From: Symsagittifera roscoffensis
Lineage: Eukaryota > Xenacoelomorpha > Acoela > Convolutidae
Assembly: GCF_963678635.1 (NCBI RefSeq)
Contig: NC_087065.1
Location: 63,890,973-63,954,972, forward strand
DNA: 64,000 bases
Direction of reading: 5' to 3'
Positions 1-12,737 of the stretch are shown piece by piece. The number at the start of each line of letters is the position of its first letter. Position 1 is the first letter of the stretch. A program made the position numbers and the translations under genes. Under the pieces are notes generated by a model that ran no database searches, had not been told where the DNA came from, and saw only the letters and a list, made by a program, of their open reading frames with translations.

Positions 1-1047
1 TGACTTTTAAATAGAGACACTTGATCTAATATTGAAAATTAAGCATTTGTTAAAAAAATGGGCGCAGCTTATAGATTTTTCAGCCTATTTTTTATGCAAC
101 TCCTTGACTTGATGCTCTCAAATCGGGCAATTCCCAAAATCTCGTCCTTAATATAATTAACATCGCAAGATTACGGCATCATATTTTGGTCTTAGGTTTT
201 GAGAAATTTTATCCAATTACAATTAACATGAGAGAGTTGTATCAGTTTGTATTATATAGTGATGCAATACCTTGTCTATGTTTAATCTCAAAGTTCGTTG
301 AACCCTTTCATATGGAATAAATAGTTTTTTTCTATTCAAATAAGAAAATTTTTGTCAACTTGCGGAAACATTTTTTTAAAATTTAAATTGAATGAATATA
401 TTGAATCCGGACGATTCTTTAAATTAATTTGAAAATCCTACGATGAGTGTGATCATATCAATTCAAGCGTTTGATTCGGGACATTAAGTGTAGATGAAAA
501 GATTCCGGGTAGAAAGTTTTAATTGTCGGACCATCGACTGTCTGTTTCTTGGTCGTTTTAGATGTCAGGGCAATTGAGCAATGTCAGACCAAACTTTCTT
601 ACGATTGAGCTGTGTACTACTACATTTGAAAGTGATTATTGGGTGTCAATCAACGAAGTCAAGATAATAGTTCACGCTGTAGTTCACTTTTTTCGCGGTT
701 TTTATTTTTATTTTTTCAAAGTTCACTTCAAATTCATTCGCCAAATTTTGGGAAAATTACGCTTTCTGATAACGAAATTTCAAATAGCGCAAAAAGGTGA
801 ATTTATTATATTCAAACGTGGATTGTACAAATTCGCTAACAATCCAGTTTTCTCTAATTCAATCGGTTTTCTTAAGAATTGATGAAAAAAAAATTCTTTT
901 CGAAAGTGGAAGGTTTTTTCAAAAACAAGTCGGTATTTTTTTCTGTTTAATTGCGTTTATTGACTCTTTTCCATTTTCCCGTTGGCTATTTTTTGCCTTA
1001 GCGGTTGCGTTGCAGCAAAAAAACTGTTTTAGAGTCGGGAAAGTAGC

Positions 1048-1400
1048 TCCAGACTCTTGTATAGGTCTCGGTGATTTTTTTCGGATTTTTTCTTCAGCAG
1101 AATTCTTAAACTTTGTTCATGCTGAAATTCACTTTTTCAAGGTTTGACAAATGATTTCGATTAAAGTTCAGTTTATTCCCTTTTTTAAAAGGAAGGCAAA
1201 GTCTACTATCGAACAGCGAAAATGTAAATGTCACAAAAACCGTGATTGAACTCCAGTTTCGAAAGTGGAATTTAATTTCAGATTTCTCAGCGGAATAAAA
1301 AAAATGTATTGATCCAATTTTCTCAAATGTTTAAATTTAGCAAAATGTATCAATCATAAATTAATTTAGAAATGAAAAGAGCTTTCAGGATTTCTTTTTT
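1048..1400 (+). repeat. Dispersed ~400-bp repeat, copy 1
   Basis: This is one of six diverged copies in the window. The shared order is: GACTCTTGTATAGGT; a T-rich stretch; TTCAGTTCATTTCC-like sequence followed by AAAAGGAAGGCAAA; CTATCGAACAGC; and TCTCAGCGGAATAAA with TTTTCTCAAATTG. No coding frame is conserved between copies, so it is a non-autonomous repeat of unknown class. The boundaries are approximate. Confidence 0.6.
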
Positions 1401-3189
1401 TCTTTGAAATTACGACTTTCCAACTGTCTACTTTAACTGCCTATGTATTTTTGAAAAATGTCAGTCTTTAAAGATGTCTGAAGTTCAAAAAGCCTTGAAG
1501 GGATAAAATTATTGCTTTGAAAATTAAAAGTTGAAAAAAATCAACATTTTTGAAAATCCAACTGCGTTGATTGTCTTTTTTTTTTTAAATTTCAGGCCAG
1601 CATATTTTAAAAAAGCAAGGTGAAGTTGTTTATCATATTCAAATCTTTTTAGCCAAAAGTTGAGCATAATGAATAAAGTTTAAAAATTTATCTCGTTGTC
1701 AAGATATTTCGGTTGGAAATTTTCGTATTTTGGGAACAATCACCAATCAAGTTAAACGTCAAGGAAATCGAAAGCCTTCAACAATAACTTGAATGAGAAA
1801 ACAAAGAATATTTTAATTCTTTTTTGAAGCTGCTATTTACTAACTTAAAACAGCCTCCATCCCCTAAAAGCTATGAACCATACAAAAGTGATTTTGCAGA
1901 GATAACGGTTGTAACAATATTTGCTGCTCGAACATTAATCAGGGTTTTGAAAAACGTGTTTCACATAAATCCAGTTAATACAAAAATTCAAACAGTTTTC
2001 GATTAAAAAGTGGGTGTTTTCCTTCTCGTTTTTCTGCCTTATTGTTGCTTATACTTAAGAGTCCAAAAAGTGCCATCACAATTAATGATTAATATAAAAT
2101 TGTCTGTCTGTTTATATGGGGACTGTATAAAATATCACATTGAAAAAATAGCATAAATGTTTGCTAGCTTTTTGTAACTAAATTTGCCATTCTGGAAAAG
2201 CAATACTTGTCGTGGTTCTGGAAGAACATTTCGGCATGACCATTTTGTGACAGATGCATGACATTTTATTCCTTTTGGCTATTTCTTAACAAAAAACTGA
2301 ATAAAAGCTAAGTCAATTCTTTCGTTTTGCTCATTTGCAACAATTTTTTCATATAAAATATTTAGGTCGGTACCCGGAAGTTTGTGGATAGTATTAGTAT
2401 CTTGAAATCTGATTGGCTATTATGTAATTGAACATCTTTCAAAAAATTCAACCGACTTTTCATGCTTTTTTATTTTTATCTTATGTTTATGCTATTTTAT
2501 GCTAAAGTTTATGCTATTTTTTGCTATGATTTTAATTTGTCATCGAAAATCCTGGTTTGATTTTTTTTGGTTTACTGTTTTTAGTCTAGAATCTTTTTAT
2601 AATCATTCATCAAATAGCTAAAACATATGCTATTTCTGTGGGATGGGAATTGTTGCCTCACCACCTCAATCATTGAGTATAGATCTTAGAAGGCCCAAAA
2701 CTACTGAGGGCTAGCGGAAACTTAGTATTTAAATGCCGCTCCTCAATCAGTTGCTATACATCTAGATAAGTCCATCAAGTCGTAATTAGAATACGGTCAT
2801 GTAAATTGAGTGTCATGTCACTCAAAAAAATCCTTCCTGCCGCTGTGTTTGCTACTACTTGCGAAGTGCTAAATTAAAATAATAAAACAATATCTGACGT
2901 AAATGAATAGAAACTAAGGAAGGTTTTCAAAACTTTTTCGTGAGGTCAAAATGTTATCTGTCACATGCGGAGCTTTCAGTTACTCTTTTTTCTATACTCT
3001 TAGTAACTGAATTTAAACTGAATCAATTCAGTTTCTATTCCAGGTTTTAATTACGTTTGCGAAAAGCAAGCGTTATCAAACTGGAATAAAGACTTTTCTA
3101 GTGATAACGAGGTTAACAGAATCACTTGAGTCGTTTGATAACGTGCTTTATTAATGAAAGTAATTTTAATGAAAATATGTGTCCAGTTG

Positions 3190-3252
3190 TGTGTTGGCAA
3201 GGAGCGGGGCTGCATCGCGAAGGATCAAGCGTTCGAATCTGAGACGCTGCCA
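3190..3252 (+). repeat. tRNA-derived (SINE-head-like) sequence
   Basis: A box-A-like TGGCAAGGAGCGGG is followed by a box-B-like GCGTTCGAATCTG at tRNA spacing. A full cloverleaf is not formed, so this is read as the pol III promoter head of a SINE and not as a functional tRNA gene. A copy of the ~400-bp repeat follows directly. Confidence 0.45.
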
Positions 3253-3274
3253 TCTTTTCTAATTCGTTAAACGT

Positions 3275-3740
3275 AGTTCAGACTCTTATATAGGTCGCGA
3301 CGATTAGTTTTTTGTTTTTCGGGAAAAGAAATTTTGTACAGGCTCAAATTTACTTTTTTTGCGGTTTGACTTCTGATTTCTTTTTAAAATCAGTTCATTT
3401 CCTTTGGTAAAAGGAAGCCAAACTCCACTATCGAATGTAAAAATTACGAAAAACGTAATCGACTTCTTATTTTGAAAATTGGATTTAATTAACCAATTTC
3501 CCAGCGGAATAAAAATTTTACCCATTGAGCCAATTTTCTCAAATTGGTTTAGCTTTATGAAAACAGTGCTTATAATTAGTTGTTCTAGAAATTCAAAGAG
3601 ACTTAAGGCCATCTATTTTTTTCTTCAAAATTTGAAGGTTGACATTTTTTCAGAACACAAATCAGTTTTTTTTCGCATTCATTTCTCTTTTCCTACTGTA
3701 ATTTGGCTATATTCATTATAGTTGCAAGTGTTGTTCGTTT
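3275..3740 (+). repeat. Dispersed ~400-bp repeat, copy 2
   Basis: It has the same landmarks in the same order as the copy at 1048: CTCTTATATAGGT, TCAGTTCATTTCCTTTGG, AAAAGGAAGCC, CACTATCGAA, CCCAGCGGAATAAA and TTTTCTCAAATTGG. The short open frames inside it are not shared with other copies. Confidence 0.65.
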
Positions 3741-6398
3741 TTTTTAAGGGGACCTACAATTTTTTTTTTAAAAATCATTTTTTTTCGGCTCAACTGATGT
3801 TTGCGCAGAAATCGTCGGCTTTGTTTCAGCTTCGTCAGTTTTGTTCCGTCGCTCATTTAAAATTCAAATGTTTAGCTTGGCATGTTTTCCTGGATTGAAA
3901 TTTTATCGAGACTTACGAAAATTTTAGTAGACCTAATTTTTCAACATTTTTTTCGTACTTCTATGTTCTTTTTATGTATGTGTTGTATCGCAAGATCTCA
4001 TTTAGGTTGTGTGATTTTATTTCAGGACAACGTCCTAAAACTTGCACATGCTCCTCAAAGATTTTTCGCGGTTTGAATATTGATTTTTTGTGATCTTCAA
4101 CTCGAAATCAAATGCTGAAAACAGGGCAAATAACGCTCTCCAATTCTCAAATGACTTCAAGTCTCAAACGTGGTTTTTGTGTTTAAAATTTCCAAAGTAA
4201 TGAAAATTTTAGCGATTAAATAAGTTTTTTTAAATTGTTTTTTGTAAAAGGTGCAACTGGAAACTGTAAGACCTTTAAATTGGGATTTTTTTTGTCTTTG
4301 AAGTTCGAAAATATAAAAATAACGGAAAAAATCGTTTTTTTACGGTTTCCTTGTTCCTTGAGTTTTTTCAACTGCATGTTGGCTAATCTCATGTCTTGCT
4401 GTAATTTAGCTGCTAATTTGTTTTTTTGGGAGGAGGAACTTTGTTTTCGGGCGATTTAGTTTTTTTGTTCCGATCCTTGAAAATGGGGAGGAGCTTTGTA
4501 TTCGGTTGTTTTTGTTTTTTTCCTCGTAAAATCAGGTACCACAAATAATCATCAGACTGTGTTGAAGTAGAGATCATAACAAAGCGCTTTCATTGTGATT
4601 CGAAGTGCATTAGAAAAATCTGTTCGACATTTTTGACTTCGCGAGCAGCGACCAGGCTTGTTTATGCTTAATTTAAGCCGTTTACAATAACTTACTTGTT
4701 TTTAATTGTAAATTTAATCTTAAAGTTAGTTCTTAGAGCTTTTTAACGCCATTTTGGGAATCAGAATCTTCAAAAGTTCAAAAAAAGTCCGCAAAAACTT
4801 TGAAAATTTTTTTTGAAAAATTTGTTATGATTTTTTTTAAGTTTTCTAGTCATTTTTTCTACAAAAGCTGTTGTCCATTTTGCCAATTTTACTATAAATG
4901 TCGAATTTGTCTAACAGTCGAATATTTTCAGACCCTTTAATCACATCACACAGAAAAACAACACTAATTTCAAAAAACTTTTTTGTAATTTTTTAGACAA
5001 CAGTCGGAACATTCTGTGCTACTAGCACTGTAACCGGCTAGCCTTGTTTTTATTTCAAAATATTTTTAGTGGCTGCATTAGCAACTTCCTTTTTATCTGG
5101 TCATGGATGTTATTACTGCTACTTTTCTGTCTATTGACTTTTTGGCTCAATCATATATTAAACAAAACGCGTATCTGGAATCGTCGAGAAATATTTGCTG
5201 AATATTTCCGTTTTGCGACTAATATCTTCTCTTATTTGAATCAACTTGTTGTTGATCAAGTAATTCCACATAATTTTATTCAGATTTTAATAAAAAAATT
5301 TTGAAGCTTGATCAGGATAATTTCAGCTAATTTTTGCGTTATGTTATCAGTCTCTATGTACCCAAGAATTGAGCGTAAGTGAAAATAAATTAACGATTCC
5401 GGAATTTTTAACTTTTGCGAAACAGGCTTTCAAATCGAACCAGACTGTTTTCAGGTTAATTTTTCCTTCTAACAAAATCTTTGAATGCATTTCCTAAATT
5501 TGTACGTTCGACAATCAACAAGTTTTGAACGTTTTGAACAACTTTGATTTTTCAATACGTTCTGTTAGGTTTTTTTTTCTTATTTTGCCTGTTAATCAGT
5601 TTTACTTGTAAACTTTATTTTAATGGTTTTTACCCTCTAAGGAGCACTACTTCCAAGAAGCCTCCTGATATGAGGCTTTCTTATTCACGCCCATTTTTTT
5701 ATTTAATCCATGTCTAGCGGTAATGTAATTCGAACGGAAAAACATTTCAGACCAATTTTTCTTCATGTAGAATTTTTTTTGAAATATGTTTTGGAATGTT
5801 AACCACTCGTATCCCTGTGAGTGCTTTTTAGACTAACTGAAACTCTGTCAAACAAAAGTCCATCTTAGACCATAGCTCGTTTTTAGCTCCAGTGTCAGAA
5901 AAATAGTCGATTCGCATTCAATCTGATTTTGTTTATTTTCAAGGTTACCCAATATAGTTTACCTAATTTTCACCTAGTTATCTCGCTTGAATCTTCTGAA
6001 CAATTTATTGCATTGCATCGAATCTTCCGAACAATTTATTGCATAGTTATCTTCTGAACAATTTTGTGCATTGCATCCATAATTAGAACTTTGGATAAAG
6101 TCACACTGTACTTGCTGCATGAAAATAGATCTCAATTTTTGTTGTTGCTTTGTCTTATCGTTTTTGAAAACTAGCATTTCTTGAAATCTGTGATATTCGA
6201 GGTGTTAAACATTAATAGTTTCTGTATTAACGCTTAGCGAATTAAATTGGCTAAAAATGTTGTTCCAAACTGAATCGAGTCGCTTAGTTTTGTTTATAAA
6301 ATTACCGCTCAGTTCAGTTTTCTAAAAATCAGTGGTCGAGAAAATGATTTTTTTGTTTGTTGGTTGATTTCTTGAAACTATTTGTTATTCAATTTGGA

Positions 6399-6460
6399 TC
6401 TACTTAACAATCTCCCCCCCCCCCCCCCTTTCAAGAAAGGGGGGAGAATGTTAAGTAGAT
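6399..6460. repeat. 62-bp near-perfect hairpin
   Basis: ATCTACTTAACA-A-TCTCCCCCC pairs with GGGGGGAGA-A-TGTTAAGTAGAT, and the pairing continues inward through the C-run and CCCTTTC/GAAAGGG to a two-base tip. One mismatch (A/A) is visible. No element ends are recognised around it. Confidence 0.8.
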
Positions 6461-6936
6461 TACTAGCAGCGAATTTTCTACTAATCAGAATGCAGCAAAA
6501 TTCGAACTAACATACAACGCTCTAGTGCGAATTTACTGTTTTTATTTACTAGGGTGGATGTTCTTTAGTAGATACAATAGGGGGGGGGGCTTCAATTTAT
6601 GCTTGTTGAAAACTTTCCTGGAATCCATAAAACAATTAAAACACTCCTTAATACTCCTTAACACTCCTTAATTAAAACACTCCTTGATACCTTTATTAGT
6701 CAGATTCTTAACCATGGATGATCACATGTGATTCAAATTTGACCATCCCGGACTCAGATCTGATCTTATAGATTAGACACTTAATTTAATCTAATAGAAT
6801 TCATCTATGTTCTGAATTGCTTTTTGTATTTCCACACCTTTTGGGTGTCTAATTTTAGTGGAAAGGTGAAAAGGTCTGATAAAGTATTAGTACCGTAATG
6901 TACATCAAGATATAATGAAGCTTATCAACTCATCTT

Positions 6937-7335
6937 CAGTATAAGTTTAGACAGGTGTGTGGATGCTTTTTTGACGGGCTTTTAAATAGGTTTTTGAGCC
7001 CTACCGAAGCCTCGAATAACGAAACTTGGCAAAATTTCCGCGCAGTCGGCTCTTTGTGGAAGGAAATGCTGCTTTCCAGTGGTTTTGGCCGAACTCCTCA
7101 AAAATAGTATAATTGGCGCAAATTATCCATTTTTACGGGGAGTGCGCCCTGAAAAACGCTCGTTTTTGGATAAAACCCTTCCAAAAACGCTTTGCTCTTC
7201 CACAAATAGCCGGCTAAGCAGAAGCTTATGCCAAGTTTGATCCTTCTAGGCTTCAGTAGAGCTCAAAAGCTTGGAACGACTGATTATAATTCAATGTCAA
7301 AAAAATCTTCCAGACGCCTGTCCAAACTCATATTG
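6937..7335. mobile_element. Foldback-type MITE (~399 bp)
   Basis: The ends are inverted repeats: CAGTATAAGTTTAGACAGG on the left, and CAATATGAGTTTGGACAGG reading inward from the right. The complementarity continues deep into the element (GAGCCCTACCGAAGCCT against GAGCTCTACTGAAGCCT; GGCTCTTTGTGGAAG against GGCTATTTGTGGAAG). Nearly the whole element can therefore fold on itself. It has no coding capacity. A target-site duplication is not clear. It lies ~530 bp upstream of the HP1 start codon. Confidence 0.7.
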
Positions 7336-7863
7336 ATAGTGCATTGATTGGATTCATTAGAAAAAATTCAGTGTTTGTCGGCCACGGGTTTTTCGACTAT
7401 AAATAATTGTCGTAAAGTAGTACTCAAGGCGGGTCTTTGGAAACGTTTGGCAACCAGAATGGAGGTCAAGTTTTTTCAACCAAATTGGAAGCCCAGTAGA
7501 GCCATTCGGAGGCGCTCTACTGAGTTGAGGAGAACCAGAAACTAACTTCTTCATATTGAACGTCTGCATTAAATTTCAGATATCTGATTGTTGCGATTTT
7601 TGTCTTCACGAACGGAAAATCTGCCGTATTGGTGCTGCCTAGTAAGTGTGGAAGAATTTTGTGACGTTTGAAAGTTTGTTAAAAGAGCACGAAACGGTCG
7701 ATTCATTGAGCTAAAAACTTTGTGCTCGTGGGAATTGTTCAATGGTGCTGCTGCATTCATTAGACCGGAGAATTTAGATTATACCATTCTGAAGTAGAAT
7801 ATCCGATTGTACTGTGATCAGCATATTTCTTCCGAGAATATCATCCTTGCACTCTTATGCACA

Positions 7864-10800
7864 ATGAGTGAAACTGAGAAAATGGAAGTTGACAAGAGAG
7901 AAGAAAAAGCAGAAGGTAAAGTAGTATTGGTTTTTTTACACTTGCGAAGCTTGTGTATTAGTACGAACCTTTTTTTCTAACTTAAGTCGCAAATATTGGT
8001 GCCACTTTTGGGGTATCTTTACAGCTTTTTGATAGCATGTGATTTGACATTCGAATAGTATTAAATTAACACAGTTGATGCATTTTTATTTTATCAAATG
8101 AACAGAAAAAAAGCTATTTGTTTCAAACAACACCACAATAACAAAAACTCGATTTCAGAAATTTATATCATAAAATTTTTTGTGACTCAATATATCATAA
8201 ATTTTTTGAAACAAATAATTTATACATAGTGTGGTTAGTAGGGATGCCTTCAGTTTGTTATATTCCAAATTGTTACTGAAAAATTGAGTCTATTTGTATT
8301 TGGTGCCACTTTTGCTGAATTGCATTGGCAATTTATTAGCATATGTAGCTGCTTTGTTCGTGACTAGCGTTTGTTGGTTGTTAAGCTTGCGTGGCTGAGG
8401 GGATAGTGCGTGAGACTCAAAATCTCTTAATTGCAGTAGGTCGAAGATTCGAATCCTACACGTAGCCGATTTTCTTTTTTTGTGGCAGTTCTGATTAAGT
8501 TATCCAGCTTGTGAAGAAAGAAAAGATAATCATCTTGTATTTGGGTGCTGTCAGAGTACTGTAAGGAGTTACAAATCTTGCCTCCAAATATGACAGTTTA
8601 AATCTTTGTGGTTTTCGAGATATGACGTTTTTTGTGATTTTTCAAAAAAAAAATTCAGAAAACGTATTAATTTTTTTCGTAAAATCTGAAATTCCCAACC
8701 CTGTAGTTGGGTCCTGTCAGAGTAATCTCCAGGATTGCGAATCTTGCCTCCAAGTATGACTGCTCAATTCTTTGTAGTTTTCGAGATATGACGTTTTTTG
8801 TGATTTTTCCAAAAATTTTCTGAAAATTTCAGAAAGTTTAAATTAATTATTTTTTCAAAATTTGAAATTTCCAACGCTATAGTTCGGTGTTGTCAGGGTA
8901 CTCTAAAGAGTTGCAAACCTTGCCACAAGCGACTGCTAAACGCGACTGCTCTAATGCTTTTAGCTTCCGAGATCTGACGTTTTTTGACTTTTTCAAAGTT
9001 TCTCGAAGAACTTATCTACAAAGAAATTCAAAAAATTTGAAAATACTAATTTGATGAAGATACAACCTTATTGTCAGCGTACACGCAGGCGTCTCAATTC
9101 TTGTCTCCTAATATGAATGCTCAAATCCTTTTAGTATCCGAGATAAGACGTTTTTTTTTTAATTTTTTTTTCGGAAACTTAGGTTTAAAAAAATTCACAA
9201 AATTTTGGGGTTCCTAACCCTATAATAGGGTGCTCTTAGTGGTTGCAAATCTGGCCTTCAAAGTTCTCCAGAGGCCCATTAAGTTTTCGAGATGACGCTT
9301 TTAAAATGGGAACTAAAAAAATGTAAAAGTTCGAAATTACCAACCCTGTAATTTGGTGCAGTCAGAGTACACTAAAAGTTTGCAGATGTTGTTTCCAATA
9401 TATGCGGTTTTTCATGAGCTGTCGTAAAATTTCATAGAATCTGTTCTCTGCTTTATTTCATCGACTCATAAACTCTAGATCGCAGATCGAATCCGAGTCG
9501 TAGCCGATTTTTTAAACTAATTTGAGCTTATTTTTCTTCTTCCTTTAAAGAGATGTTTTTTGTCTTGTTATCGCTAGTGCTTGCGAAGCGCAGCTTTGCC
9601 TCTGTCTTGAAAATTGCCAGTTTGCCAAGATTGCCAATAAGTATACGCTCGTTAAAAGACTATCGATAATGATGAAAGCGTAAGCCCGATTTATATAAAC
9701 ATGGCGAGTTATCATGTATTCAAAACTTTTCAAATTGGTGTAAGCTAAGTTAGTTTGTTCAATTAAGTCCATATGCGACTCTTTGTATTTTTTCTTGAAA
9801 TGGGCCCCTGGAAGGAACATCAGCAAATTTTTCGAGACCAGTAATAAAGCAGTCGGAGCTTTCAGGGCTGTTGTGCCCTGATACGAAAAGTTTTTTAAGT
9901 GTTATCATTCAAAATTCTTCTGCTCGATGAAAGACAAATAAAGCTCGCTAAGAGAAAATGACGCAAAAATGGTAAGTTTGTTCAAGTTTTATTCTAAAAG
10001 TTTTTCAGAATTGAAAGATCTATAAGGTGGTACGTTTTCTCTCAAACTCTCTTCTTTCGGCTTCGTTGAGTGCATTAACTTTTGTCCAACTGTATTTTTG
10101 CTGTGTTTTTAAGAAGTTGTTTTGGATCTTTTTAATTTTGTCAGAGCAAGTGTCTTGTAATCGGGAACTAGACTTTTTTTCGTAAATATCTTTTCTTACA
10201 AATATTACTTGATTTTCTTACTTGCTTCATCATTGTACCTGAACAGCTTCCAGCTTCCTTCCCACTTGGCCTAGAGGTAAGGCCGTTGCCTTAACGCTCT
10301 AAGGCCTGGGGTTTGAGTCCAAGTCAGACCTTAGTTTTTTGTATGTATGTCGTTGAAATTTTAAGCAATTTTGATTGTATTTGTAAGCGCAAGTTTTGTT
10401 CGGTGTAGTTTCAGGAGGGACTTGAAAGTTGAAAGAAATCTACAAAAAAAACTTCGGCTCAACCGGTGTCTACTCAAATAATGTCGGCTTAGTTGGGACG
10501 TCAGGGGATTCACTTGTGCTGTGATCAGGTTTCATAGTTCTTGAAAATTCAAGTGTTGCTCATTGTTGTTTCAGGATGGACTTGAAACTTTTAAAATATT
10601 TTATGATTTTTTTCACCTCAGCTTGTGTCTGCTCAAATATTGTCGACTCTGTTTCCTCTGCTCAAGTTTTGATCTGCTGCGTTACCGCATTACAGTTTTT
10701 CAGGTGCTGTTAGCAAATTTCATTGTAGTTGCAAGTGCAAGTGTTGTTTATTGTAGTTTCAGGAGAGACCTTAAACTTTAATTTTTTTATATAATCGTTT

Positions 10801-12737
10801 TTTCGGCTCAACTTGCGTCTGCCCAAAGATTAACAGCTTTTCCTTTTCTTAAGTTTTCCTCAATTGCTAATATGTATTCAAGTGTCTGGTTTATTTGCTT
10901 AGAATGAAATTGAAGTTTTGGTAGGCCAAGTTTTTTTTCATAATTTTTTTTTTTTTTACTCTTGTTTCTTATCTTTGTGTTGTATCTTACGTGGTGTGAA
11001 GCTCCGCCTCGCCTCTGTCTAAAATATCTGCAATTATTGTATTGGCTTAACCACCTTAGGATATAACATGAGGGAAGTTTTGGTGGAGGTGTTGGATAGG
11101 CCTGTTTCCCATTCATAATTTTTTTTTTATATTGAGTCAAAAAAAATTCTACCAAATTTAAGTTTAAAGTTTTTTAAAAAGTCAGCCAAATTTAAGTTTA
11201 AAGTTTGTTTTTGGTTCTTAGGGTTAGGAATAGAGATCAAATGTTTGACTCAATGTAAAGCCTTTCATTCTTGATCTTCCTTAAAAACCGCGACTCACGT
11301 AAACACTTTTCATTTGAAATCGACTATTGTTTCTACATATAAAACATCGACAATGCAGAAATAAGCGCTGAAGCAATCAGAAGGCAAGTTTAGATAATGC
11401 GCAGTTCTTTTTTAAATAAAATGCACGGATTTATCCGACTTCTTGAAATCTTATCTATTTTGGTTTCGCTTCGATAGTCGATTAAATTCTCGAAAAAGCC
11501 CTGAAAACCGTGCAAATTTATGTAACTTATTTTTTAATGAATTGATAGCACTGGACTTTCGTAGCCGTTGCAAAAACGCAGCATTAAAAACCATCCGTTA
11601 TGAAACTAACAAAGAAGCGAGGGACGACTAGAAACAAAAAATTATTTTTTACTGCAAAAAACGGTCCATTTCGGAATGTTAACACAAAATTCGAGGAAGT
11701 TGCTGCTTTTCAACCATGTGAATTAACAGGAAAGGGGGAGCAAAACGGAGAAGGCGAAGAAGAGGAAGAAGACATGGCTGAAGACGAGTATGAAGTTGAG
11801 AAGATATTGAAGCGGAGGATGAATGAGAAGGGCGTTATATTCCTGTACGTGAAGTGGAGGGGCTGGGACAGCAAGTGGAACACGTGGGAACCCGAAGAGT
11901 CCATGGAGGAGGTAGAGCATTACGAGGTGTTCCTCAAAAACTTTGAGGAGAAGAGGTATTTGGTAAGTAAACTCGAACTTTTCCTCACGTATCTACTATT
12001 TAGCCATTTGATAAAACTCTAATTTTATGGTTGAGTTAACTTTTATTTGACAAGGGGATTGAACAAAGTGATTTATCACAGAAGACAAAATGTCGCATCG
12101 AGGATTGAAATATTGAATGACCAACCTCACAGAATGTTCTGTTTCTGCCCTTTCGGTTCACCAAATGGCTCACCTATCAGCCAATAGAGTTTTCTTGCTC
12201 TAAGTTGCAAATCTGTTCCAATTGCTAATAAGTTATCCGATATCGGCAAACCACTATTTAACTGCAGTGGAATAGTTAGTTTTTTTTGGGCTGTAATTTT
12301 GGCAGTTCTAGTTAGTTTGGGTGGGTATTCAAGGTTGCTGAACTACAGCTGAGTGCAACTACAGCGCAGTTTTGGTTGAAAATTTGGTTGATGTTCATAA
12401 AGGGTTTTCGTTTTTTTTGTGCACGGTTTCTTGACTAAACGAATCAGTGTAATATGAGATGGCTGTGATGTAATTTCAGAAGCCGGGATCGAAAGGTGCC
12501 ACGCTTAAGGGCTTCGACAGAGGCTTCCAAGTGGAACAAATTGAGAGTGCCAAAGTGGAGGATGGGAAACACTTCTTCTTCGTCAAGTGGGCAGACGTAG
12601 ACGACATTTCAGAGTGGGTTCCAGCCGAGGACGCCGATGTTTGTTGTCCTCAAAAGGTCATCGCCTTCTACGAGAAACACATCAAATGGTCCATGACCCC
12701 GAACCCAATCCCACGATCTGCTGAGAACAAAATATAG
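7864..12737 (+). CDS. Heterochromatin protein 1 / chromobox protein, 3 coding exons
   Basis: This chromatin protein is expected to bind methylated H3K9 through its chromodomain and to dimerise through its chromoshadow domain in the nucleus. Coding exons are 7864-7915, 11730-11962 and 12480-12737, joined in phase 1 and phase 0, giving 180 residues. Donors are GTAAAG and GTAAGT; acceptors are TTAACAG and TTTCAG. An acidic tail (residues 18-37) precedes the chromodomain (about 37-93), where Y38, W60 and W63 sit at the methyl-lysine aromatic-cage positions. The chromoshadow domain is about 106-165 (FFFVKWADVDDISEWVPAE). The length fits the family (~170-210). Exon 1 codes only for 17 residues and is assigned from frame, donor and Kozak-like context. 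It is the least certain part, being separated by a 3.8-kb repeat-filled intron. Confidence 0.9.
7985..9900 (+). repeat. Composite repeat with tRNA-like segment and ~165-bp core array (copy 1)
   Basis: This sits in HP1 intron 1. A ~500-bp left part (from about 7985) matches 41205-41710. It ends in a tRNA-Leu(CAA)-like segment at about 8388-8467 (TGGCTGAGGGGATAG, then ATTCGAATCC). A degenerate array follows at about 8520-9450 with units of roughly 150-190 bp, each carrying GCGAATCTTGCCTCCAA and GAGATATGACGTTTTTTG. The right end carries a second tRNA-like tail near 9466-9508, TGCTTGCGAAGCGCAG, and an AGGGCTGTTGTGCCCT hairpin at about 9867. Confidence 0.7.
10256..11020 (+). repeat. tRNA-headed SINE-like element with internal repeats
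   Basis: The tRNA-like head has box A TGGCCTAGAGGTAAGG and box B GGTTTGAGTCC, then TCAGACCTTAG and GTATGTATGT. It is followed by three diverged copies of a unit containing CGGCTCAAC and TGTCTGCTCAAA with GTAGTTTCAGGA. The unit ends with the shared tail TGTGAAGCTCCGCCTCGCCTCTGTC. The tail also occurs near 9565, 26225, 28970 and 41770. No coding frame is present. Confidence 0.55.

Larger units (their letters stand above)
1..6936. other. Gene-free, repeat-rich intergenic DNA
   Basis: I see no supportable gene here. Open frames are short, T-rich and without recognisable domains. The stretch holds two copies of a dispersed ~400-bp repeat, a tRNA-like sequence and a perfect hairpin, each listed separately. 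There are also simple C-run and G-run tracts near 6413-6430 and 6580-6590, and a short CACTCCTTAA-type direct repeat near 6640-6690. Confidence 0.7.

Noticed and set aside
7348-7760. Small frames just upstream of HP1 exon 1
   Set aside because: They overlap each other on opposite strands, have no domains and probably cover the HP1 promoter or 5' untranslated region.
8388-8467. Functional tRNA-Leu(CAA) gene
   Set aside because: The anticodon stem and box B look right, but the acceptor stem does not pair and the T-arm has extra bases; it is repeated in diverged form at 41640.
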